The notes beneath the pieces are model-generated. The model saw nothing but the letters and a program-made list of their open reading frames with translations. It was not told the DNA's origin and made no database searches. The translations under genes were made by a program, and so were the position numbers. Source: Cyclostephanos tholiformis (taxonomy: Eukaryota; Bacillariophyta; Thalassiosirophyceae; Thalassiosirales; Thalassiosiraceae). Taken from it: a stretch of DNA of 15,342 bases. The stretch covers positions 1 through 15,342 of the forward strand of contig JALLPB010000481.1 in assembly GCA_036939975.1 (NCBI GenBank), written 5' to 3'. Shown here piece by piece: positions 9,901 to 15,342 of this stretch; the stretch's first letter is position 1; every line of letters starts with the position of its first letter.

Positions 9901-9989
9901 TGTTGTTTTGGCACGGTGGCACCTGAAATGCGAAATGCAGACACAGCCGCCGCACCTACGATGACGGCAAGCAGCGTATTCCTCGACAT
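6937..9989 (-). CDS. AAA+ (NtrC-like) / polyferredoxin / EF-hand fusion, probable plastid membrane protein
   Basis: The model is complement(join(6937..8211,8295..9989)), 989 residues. Residues 1-18 are a signal-peptide-like segment ending AVSA, then FRIS, a diatom plastid motif. Residues about 70-305 are an AAA+ domain of the sigma-54-activator (NtrC) type: Walker A GPRGSGK at 103-109, a sensor-like PRVIGCTR, RLRDVPNIVKG at 245-255 and WGIDGNEEL near 284-291. The Walker B acidic pair is not conserved (STIIVEGF) and no GAFTGA loop is seen. Residues about 350-505 are a NapH/CcoG-like membrane region with CAVCP (401/404) and CRYFCP (486/490). A ferredoxin part follows, Cys514, 517, 522, 541, then CVMCMSC (556/559/562) completed by Cys566 from exon 2. 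The second exon gives further membrane segments, two good EF-hands (720-731 and 806-817), a degenerate third near 844, and hydrophobic helices near 875-905 and 930-980. The likely role is electron transfer or sensing linked to Ca2+ and nucleotide; this is inference. Confidence 0.87.
8212..8294 (-). other. Intron (83 bases) of the AAA+/polyferredoxin gene
   Basis: Donor GTAAGATCC at 8294, acceptor CAATCTCAG ending at 8212 (minus strand), phase 0. Splicing joins ...CIKN to CEREAP and so supplies the fourth cysteine of the C-x2-C-x2-C-x3-C cluster motif. Without splicing that cysteine is lost and the frame closes at 8187. Confidence 0.9.
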
Positions 9990-10279
9990 TTTTTTTTATT
10001 ATGCGTCTTAACTGCGCTTCTGCTCTCTTCGGCCGACAATGTTCGCATCGTTTGGACAGGATCGATGGCATACCGAGCCCGAACCCAAGGTGTCATCGAA
10101 CAAGGCCACAAATCCGAGCTGAAATTCAAGAACCCCGACATTTTTGGATATCTTAGATCGGGGGGCGCGCTGCGCCACATTATTTATTATTTATGTATAT
10201 CGTACGATAGGTAAATTCAATTTCACTATGAAGCACCAAGCTGCCCACCCGCCACCCACCACTATGGAGGCAGGTAACA

Positions 10280-10599
10280 TCAGAGTTTGGGAGTCCAATC
10301 TTGTGTTTGCATCGAAGCATCAGAAGTTACTCTATTTTCCAAATTGTACAATGCATCAGAAGCCGAAAATTGGTGGCGAGATATTGCCATTACCAGGAAT
10401 GTGAAGATCCCGAAGGACGGATTGATAGTATCGGAAAGACGGCATCACGGAGATTCAACTTAACCTTATGGCTTTGGACTATTGCTGCTTGAATATTGAG
10501 TTACCAGTAGTCTGCAGGGCGAATGAAGCTGATGGTGTGCATTGTACTATTGAGCCAGGTCGTTTAGAACAAAAGGGGGCATTCTCCATCCAGCCATGA
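10280..10599 (+). pseudogene. Possible decayed coding fragment
   Basis: Two adjacent plus-strand frames read like protein. One, up to about 10463, includes SEAENWWRDIAITRNVKIP and ends at a TAA. The other, from about 10429, includes TEIQLNLMALDY and ends at TGA near 10599. Together they could be a gene fragment carrying one frameshift, or exons of an unmodelled gene. I do not recognise the sequence and neither frame has a good start. It may be chance. Confidence 0.22.
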
Positions 10600-10663
10600 C
10601 AAAATATAATCGATCCTTGGTAAACAGCAACGACAACATTGTTTCGACTGAGATTGAATACCT

Positions 10664-10669
10664 TTTATT
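10664..10669 (-). terminator. Candidate AATAAA polyadenylation signal
   Basis: TTTATT on the plus strand reads AATAAA on the minus strand, about 205 bases past the stop of the WDCF-repeat gene. It is a single hexamer in an AT-rich area, so support is weak. Confidence 0.25.
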
Positions 10670-10873
10670 CTAAGGCACACATCATCGCTCCCTTTCAAAA
10701 CGAGATTTTTTACCCGCCCCACTCCTAAATAAACAATGATTATCTGTTAGATGTTATGTCCTCTACAAAGCCATGTCTGGTGGTACTGCGATATCAAGAG
10801 TCGAAATGAAATTCATATCATACACAAGCGTCCCATTCATGTCGATAGAACTTGAATTCGCTTCTAAAATTTT

Positions 10874-12058
10874 CTACATGAATAGGAACAATCCCATCGA
10901 AAGGGCCAACGCAATTGATGTCATAACCGTACTGCACAACGAGGCGCTCGAGTCCATCACCGTGTAAGCATCGATGCCTACCTGACCCGGATCCCTCCCG
11001 GCGTATCCCGTCTCTTGGAATATGTCGAGATTTATGTCCTTCGGCACCGGCCCGTCGGCCGTCACGGCTGTGTTCTTCTTGGCGTCGTAATCGTACCACA
11101 TGGTGATGGGTTCATCGTCCCAGGTCTCGCGGAAGTAGCATAGCCTCGTCGCGGCCGCCCTCTCGTCGGGGGTGAGGTCGGCCCACATCGTCTCCTCGGA
11201 CTTGGGGTACACCGTCGAATCGTCGGCCCACATCTCCTCGGTCCAGCCTAGTGTCTCGACCGCGACACGCAGGTCCTCGTGGAACGAGCTCCAGAAGTAT
11301 GATAGGTAGTGGTTCATGAAGCAATCCCAAGTGTGGGTGTAGAATCCGAGCTCGATGGCGGCGTCTCGCTGGTCCTGCTCGAGGTTGAGGAAGGTGTTCC
11401 TCTCGACGAGGGCATTGCCCATCTGATTCCACGTGTCCTCGGTGTAGTTCATCATCCCCGACGCGATGTACTGCGTGGCGGGATTGAGCTCGCTCCACGG
11501 CTTGTAGCGGAATTCCGGGAGGGGGTGGGGGAAGAAGCTGGGGTTGGGATTCATATCGATCTTATCCCAATTATCCTCGAAGTAGCATATGCCGTTCGCG
11601 GCGGCCTTCTCGGATTCGGTGAGCATGTCCCACCAGCGACTTTCGGTGTAGGGCGATTCGGTCGTCTCCTGCGTCCAGTGGGCCTCCGTCCAACCTAGAT
11701 TGCGATATTGAGCCTGCACTCCCGCCGACTCGAGTTCCTCCCAGGAGTAGGACTCGTAGTGGTTGATGAAGCAGTCCCACGATTTCTCCCCGAATCCTAG
11801 GAGTACGGCGGCATCGCGTTGGTTGGACGTCAGGTCGGTCCATCGTCGTCGCTCGATGTCGGCGAGTCCGTGGTTGTTCCAAGTTTCCGCCGTGTACCCC
11901 AACTTCTCGGCGGCGAGATTCTGGAGGGTGACGTCGAGTTGGTTGAACGGCGTGAAGCGGGTTGCGGGCTTGTTTACGGGGAACGTATCGGCGGAGACGA
12001 CGGATATGGAGACGACCAAGACGGCGATGACCGCCTTGGACTGTGTCGGTCGTGGCAT
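10874..12058 (-). CDS. Secreted, probably GPI-anchored protein with two WDCF repeats
   Basis: Function unknown. The product has 394 residues from the ATG at 12058, chosen over the in-frame ATG at 12127 because it places a clean signal peptide at the N-terminus (hydrophobic 9-21, cleavage likely SA-DTF at 23/24; no plastid Phe motif). The mature part is two copies of a repeat of about 150 residues (roughly 34-183 and 184-323). Landmarks recur at near-constant distance: Gly/Asn-Tyr-Thr at 54/204, QRDAA at 80/230, WDCF at 94/244 followed by NHY, LGW at 121/270, and CYF...WD at 158/307. Each repeat looks like four short modules with the pattern L-x5-R-x-A-A-x2-LGF-x4-W. The last 26 residues begin DSSAS and end in a hydrophobic tail with no charged residue after it, a typical GPI-anchor signal. 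No intron is present where the paralogue at 1574-2794 has one. It is probably a cell-surface protein; family not recognised. Confidence 0.85.
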   Translation of the reverse strand: MPRPTQSKAVIAVLVVSISVVSADTFPVNKPATRFTPFNQLDVTLQNLAAEKLGYTAETWNNHGLADIERRRWTDLTSNQRDAAVLLGFGEKSWDCFINHYESYSWEELESAGVQAQYRNLGWTEAHWTQETTESPYTESRWWDMLTESEKAAANGICYFEDNWDKIDMNPNPSFFPHPLPEFRYKPWSELNPATQYIASGMMNYTEDTWNQMGNALVERNTFLNLEQDQRDAAIELGFYTHTWDCFMNHYLSYFWSSFHEDLRVAVETLGWTEEMWADDSTVYPKSEETMWADLTPDERAAATRLCYFRETWDDEPITMWYDYDAKKNTAVTADGPVPKDINLDIFQETGYAGRDPGQVGIDAYTVMDSSASLCSTVMTSIALALSMGLFLFM

Positions 12059-12783
12059 GTTGCAATGTTTGTTAGTTTGATTCGATATGAGGTGGGTTCG
12101 TCGGATCGAGATAAATAATAATGACAACAGGACAGTGCCTACTCAACGAATATAAAATTGGTTCTGTCTTCGGTAGGTCGAAAATCCATCCTATCGTACT
12201 CTACAAAAAAAACACAAGCCTTGTAAATATTCCGTTCATAAACGGAAATTTTGGAGTGTACGCAGCGAGCGTTGGAACCAAACAACATCTCTTCAAACAG
12301 GAATTAATATCTCATGTGCCGGGAGAAATTAAAAGGGGCTTTCATTGGTTGCAGTACAAAAATAGTATTAGGTATCTTCTCTCGTACAAACACATACGTA
12401 TTATTCCTCGAGAATAAGGGGACAAACAGTCCCCCTGTAGAATGGTACGACTAGGAATCCATATGTAAGTATGGTAGGTAGCCACCACCATGGCAAAGCC
12501 GAACGCTGGGTCTAGCGGCATGGCTATGGTGATAAATAATAGCCACCCACCCCCGGCAACCTCAACGCTATGGGTTTGAAAACGCGGCATACGAAGGATT
12601 TTATCCAAATACTCAAACCGGCTAAGAAAATAATTAATTTATGATGGCATCTATTTTAGTTTCTACTCTCCCCCCTCCCAACAAAACCACCCCAGAACGA
12701 TACGATTGAATACTGTTCCCCCTGCGTTCCCCACCGGTCTCGCGTTTTTTGCTATCCCTCCCACGTTGTGATCACGTTAATTT

Positions 12784-13270
12784 GGTTGGTTGTTGTGTGC
12801 TATTGTCGATTGGCGGCCGCCTAAAGTCACGACGAATTTCGTTTTATTGATTTTCGTCCAATAATTTGAAGGCCCAAACGACGCGACAGCAGACTCCCCT
12901 ATCGTCATCACCCTGCGCGCTGTCTCCCCAAAATATATTCTATTGTTTCGAATGACTTTTGGTTGGTTGTTGCGTCCCCCCATCCAGCAGAAGCCATCGA
13001 AATCCAAGGCCCCGTCGCTCTCTCTATTAATTCGACGCCCCAGACGATAGCAAAACGCTCCCCCCACACGTTTCGCCGTGGTCGCGCGCCCTCCCCAATA
13101 TCCTACCCACAGCAAACGCCAACTTTCGGTTGGTTGTTGTGTTTCCTGACCAAACAGCGGCCACCTAAGGCCAAGACCCCGTCCCCCTCTCTGTTTTTCG
13201 ATGGGTTGTGTTTCGACGCCCAAAACAAGGGATAGAGAGGCGGCGAGAGCGCACCCAATGGCGCGCGCCT
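12784..13270. repeat. Degenerate tandem repeat, three units of about 170 bases
   Basis: GGTTGGTTGTTG recurs at 12784, 12961 and 13128 (steps 177 and 167). Similar landmarks follow in each unit in the same order: a GCGGCC-CCTAA-like or CATCGAAATC-like block, CCCCGTC, a TTCGACGCCC-like block, then a GCGCGC-rich block. Divergence is high, so the array is old. The third unit runs into the GC hairpin. Confidence 0.65.
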
Positions 13271-13332
13271 TCCATGGGCCTTTAGGGAGCGGCGGCGCCA
13301 TGAGTTGGTGGCGCCGCCGGCCTACCCATGGA
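13271..13332. repeat. GC-rich inverted repeat (hairpin)
   Basis: GGCGGCGCCA (13291-13300) pairs perfectly with TGGCGCCGCC (13309-13318) around the 8-base loop TGAGTTGG. One more C-G pair flanks it, and an outer arm TCCATGGG (13271-13278) pairs with CCCATGGA (13325-13332). It sits at the edge of the tandem repeat. Confidence 0.85.
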
Positions 13333-13467
13333 GGGAGAGGGCCGAAGCCGCTGGGGGTTGGGCGGCGGCGGCTCACCGAGGTGTTGTTCGTTGTGGTCCT
13401 CAGGCAAACAGCTTTTCAGTATTGTACACATGTACAGATCTCCATACAGGTAATAATGTACTGAGGG

Positions 13468-13497
13468 CTACGAGGGGAAAATTTTCCTCTTTCGTAG
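13468..13497. repeat. 30-base imperfect palindrome
   Basis: CTACGA (13468-13473) pairs with TCGTAG (13492-13497), and the core GGAAAATTTTCC is a perfect palindrome; two extra bases on the right make the middle slightly asymmetric. It lies about 110 bases before the retroelement-like ORF and might mark an element boundary or a regulatory site. Confidence 0.7.
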
Positions 13498-13608
13498 AAA
13501 TATGCGCGCATACATTTAGGCTGTGATTTTTTTAGCTCACCCTTCCTCTGCCCATAGTTGATTGTTGTCTACCAAAATCTCACGCGGCCCGCACAGCTAA
13601 ATGTAAAT

Positions 13609-14610
13609 ATGGATTCATTTGCAAAACAGGCGCTTTGGGATCTACAACCTACTCGGCTGCCTAAACAACAGGCCTTCCCTTTAGAACCGGTGTGTGTTTT
13701 TGCTGGATCAAAAAAAATTACAGCGGATTCAGGACACGTGATTCGTTTCTGGGCACACCGTCGCTTGGCGCGCGAACGATTTCACCAATTAAATATACTT
13801 TACGGGGAGGTTTTTGATAAGGTTGACTGGGAAATGGTGTACCAAACGCTACATGAGGTTCCGCGCTTGTTTCAACAATGGGCCTGTAAGCAAGTCATGG
13901 GCATCGCTGGCACCATGGAATGGGACAAGTCCAAACGAAGGGAATGTCCTAGCTGCCTTCAGGAAAAGGATACGTGCGCACATGTGTTATTTTGTGAGCA
14001 CACTGGAAGGGTTGAAACACTGAATCACACTATAAAACTGTTAGAGGCCTGGATGATGGAGGTAGACACTGAACATACTTTACTAGACTGTATAACTGAA
14101 TACGCGTATGGTCGGGGAGGACGCACCATGGCTGAAATCTGTTCTGGATTAGAAGATAGTTATCAGCAAGCGATTGGGTGGCGGAGATTTATGGAAGGCA
14201 TGATCAGCAACCGGATGAGAATAATTCAGAGATTATACTGTTTTCAGGCAGGAATACGTATATCCCCTGAGAAGTGGGCAAAGGGATTAATTTTAAAACT
14301 TTTGGAGGCAACTCATGGACAATGGCTTTACCGGAATGTACAAATACATGACACGGTGGCAGGCACACTAGCTACCCTTCGAAAGGAGGAGATACAGAGG
14401 GAAATAGAAGAGCAAATGGAGCTTGGACCGGCAGGTCTACTGGAAGAGGATCAATGGATGATGGAAGTGAACCTAAAGGACCTGGAGACCACCTCAGGGG
14501 AACAAGAGGAATACTGGCTAGTAGCTATTAGAGCCGCTAGGGAGGCTGCAATACTTACAAGGAGACAAGAGCACCAGACGCAACGGAGACGGGAAAGGGA
14601 TGGGCTGTAA
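13609..14610 (+). CDS. Retroelement-like ORF with zf-RVT-like motif, no reverse transcriptase domain
   Basis: The ORF gives 333 residues from the ATG at 13609; the frame is open only from 13558, where it follows a TAG. A zinc-binding pattern C113-x2-C116-x8-H125-x3-C129 (CPSCLQEKDTCAHVLFC) is like the zf-RVT motif found after the reverse transcriptase in non-LTR elements. After it comes a mostly helical region (WRRFMEGMISNRM, QFQ-type and Glu-rich helices) and a basic C-terminus rich in Arg and Gln. The catalytic reverse transcriptase palm motif (F/YxDD) is absent, so this would be a 5'-truncated or domesticated copy. Its composition is balanced, unlike the GC-rich genes at left. Family assignment is by motif only; an unrelated hypothetical gene family is possible. 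Confidence 0.55.
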   Translation: MDSFAKQALWDLQPTRLPKQQAFPLEPVCVFAGSKKITADSGHVIRFWAHRRLARERFHQLNILYGEVFDKVDWEMVYQTLHEVPRLFQQWACKQVMGIAGTMEWDKSKRRECPSCLQEKDTCAHVLFCEHTGRVETLNHTIKLLEAWMMEVDTEHTLLDCITEYAYGRGGRTMAEICSGLEDSYQQAIGWRRFMEGMISNRMRIIQRLYCFQAGIRISPEKWAKGLILKLLEATHGQWLYRNVQIHDTVAGTLATLRKEEIQREIEEQMELGPAGLLEEDQWMMEVNLKDLETTSGEQEEYWLVAIRAAREAAILTRRQEHQTQRRRERDGL

Positions 14611-14627
14611 CTCACACTTCTGTAAAT

Positions 14628-14643
14628 CCCTGTGTAAGCAGGG
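14628..14643 (+). repeat. Small hairpin after the retroelement-like ORF
   Basis: CCCTG (14628-14632) pairs with CAGGG (14639-14643) around a 6-base loop, 18 bases past the stop codon. There is no T run after it. It may be part of an element 3' end structure or chance. Confidence 0.4.
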
Positions 14644-14942
14644 TTGGACGGCTTTCAGTAGCCACTCGTACCGGGAACACTGTTCCTCGAAGGAGAGATG
14701 CCCTCTCTCTAGCGGTTCCGACTGCAGCGCTGTTTGGTTAACGAGCCCTCGGCGTATGAAGACTCCAATGTGGTGAAAAAAGTCTAGGCAGTATTAACAT
14801 TTACCTAATTTCTTAAGTTGTAATGTAACGCCATTCATACTCATGATACTACCTAATAGAGTATTTTTTGGAGGGTGTAGTTTTTTTGGTGGGTCGCACA
14901 CATGTGGCGAGAAAAGCGATGAAAAATGCAAGAAAGTATTGA

Positions 14943-15236
14943 CCTACTGTAGAACATGCGGCACTAATCTCATTTTTTGGCCAATAGCAAAGTAATCACG
15001 AGAAAGGAGTATGTAGCGCAGGTGAGCAATCTTAGCTTGATATGTATTCCTACGAGAAGGTGCCCATTTGACAAGAGATCTATCTACCTACCATAGAACA
15101 CGCGGCTATGGTCTCACGCAGTCGTAGCATAATTGCAAGAAAGGCGTCCGTAGCGAGGTGCACAATCTCCGATTATTACTTATTCCTACATTGACCACCT
15201 TTCCTATTGACACCATCCTACCGTAGAGACCAGGGT
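14943..15236. repeat. Degenerate tandem repeat, about 2.3 units of 130-144 bases
   Basis: CCTAC followed by a GTAGA/ATAGA block recurs at 14943, 15087 and 15217. In the first two units the same order of landmarks follows: AGAACA-GCGGC, a CTCA block, an AGAAAGG-GT-GTAGCG block, CAATCT, TATTCCTAC, and a TTGAC block just before the next unit. The third copy is cut short. No ORF runs through it. Confidence 0.65.
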
Positions 15237-15342
15237 TTAAGCACCAGATAATGTTCTAGGGTGTGACAGCTAAATCTTTCGACAATATTTTCCCGCCATC
15301 CCCTGAGTGTGTCATTTTTCGTTTGGATAAAGAGCTGCGGTA

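Larger units (their letters stand above)
9990..10873. other. Intergenic region between two minus-strand genes
   Basis: This stretch holds the 5' flank of the AAA+/polyferredoxin gene (an eight-T run sits just outside its ATG) and the 3' flank of the WDCF-repeat gene. No convincing gene is present. A coding-like remnant (10280-10599) is listed separately. AT-rich patches lie at 10180-10200 and 10650-10760. Confidence 0.5.
12059..13608. other. Long non-genic stretch
   Basis: The left part (12059-12780) is the 5' flank of the WDCF-repeat gene and is AT-rich, with a small hairpin at 12230-12247 (TCCGTT/AACGGA). No gene is supported. The right part (12784-13335) is a degenerate tandem repeat and GC-rich hairpin, listed separately. 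From 13390 to 13608 lies AT-richer sequence with a 30-base palindrome, leading into the retroelement-like ORF. Confidence 0.5.
14611..15342. other. Flank after the retroelement-like ORF
   Basis: No gene is supported. The first 170 bases, with a small hairpin at 14628-14643 and a GGTGAAAAAAG run near 14772, could be the 3' untranslated part of the element. AT-rich sequence then follows, and from about 14943 a degenerate tandem repeat. Confidence 0.45.

Noticed and set aside
6937..9989. Bacterial contamination as source of the AAA+/polyferredoxin gene
   Set aside because: A phase-0 GT-AG intron inside the ferredoxin motif, a plastid-type presequence and EF-hands argue for a nuclear eukaryotic gene.
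11571..12065. Other-frame minus-strand ORF of 164 codons in the GPI-protein gene
   Set aside because: It overlaps the real gene in another frame, is Arg/His-rich and shows none of the conserved repeat pattern.
12059..12127. Upstream ATG at 12127 for the GPI protein
   Set aside because: It would place 23 polar and basic residues ahead of a good signal peptide; the ATG at 12058 is preferred.
12500..12570. GGCTAT...ATAGCC inverted pair and GTAGCCACC repeats
   Set aside because: Arms are only six bases and the repeats are short; not beyond chance in this composition.
12777..13376. Minus-strand ORF of 199 codons
   Set aside because: It spans the degenerate tandem repeat. The repeat head is read as NNQPK/NNQPN in two units and as QQPT in the third, so the frame is not conserved between units.
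1..15342. tRNA, rRNA or CRISPR array
   Set aside because: No tRNA-like T-arm or cloverleaf, no rRNA similarity and no short regularly spaced identical repeats were found on reading both strands.

Overview
This window looks like nuclear DNA of a photosynthetic stramenopile, most likely a diatom. Three things point there. Several genes have short GT-AG introns. The shikimate kinase and the AAA+/polyferredoxin protein, and perhaps the rRNA-modification protein, start with a signal-peptide-like segment followed by an 'ASAFAP-like' Phe motif (ALS-FVPS, VSA-FRIS, CTA-FLLP), which is how diatom plastid presequences look. GC-rich genes full of homocodon runs sit next to AT-richer genes and mobile-element debris. 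The group assignment is inference; no species is claimed.

Layout: (1) 1-487 is flank. (2) 488-1468 (+) is a plastid-type shikimate kinase. (3) 1574-2794 (-) is a two-exon gene for a membrane-anchored protein with one copy of an unrecognised 'WDCF[IM]NHY' repeat; its intron carries a 46-base G/C homopolymer-like tract. (4) 3361-6726 (+) is a very large protein whose C-terminal third is an RlmI/RlmK-like SAM-dependent RNA methyltransferase and whose middle retains pseudouridine-synthase-like motifs; a 111-base intron without an in-frame stop splits the methyltransferase. (5) 6937-9989 (-) is a two-exon, 989-residue protein joining an NtrC-like AAA+ domain, a NapH/CcoG-like membrane polyferredoxin and EF-hands, with a probable plastid presequence. 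(6) 9990-10873 is non-genic apart from a weak coding-like remnant. (7) 10874-12058 (-) is a 394-residue secreted, probably GPI-anchored protein with two 150-residue copies of the same repeat as gene 3. (8) 12059-13608 is non-genic, with a degenerate tandem repeat of about 170 bases and a strong GC hairpin. (9) 13609-14610 (+) is an ORF resembling the region after the reverse transcriptase in a retroelement, followed by flank containing another degenerate tandem repeat (about 130-144 bases).

The genes are arranged as independent eukaryotic units: 1 and 2 converge (105 bases between stops), 2 and 3 diverge (566 bases), 3 and 4 converge (210 bases). There is no operon logic. The two most unusual items are the AAA+/iron-sulfur/EF-hand fusion, which looks like a Ca2+- and redox-linked plastid membrane protein built from bacterial parts, and the pair of WDCF-repeat genes, which look like members of an undescribed surface or membrane protein family.
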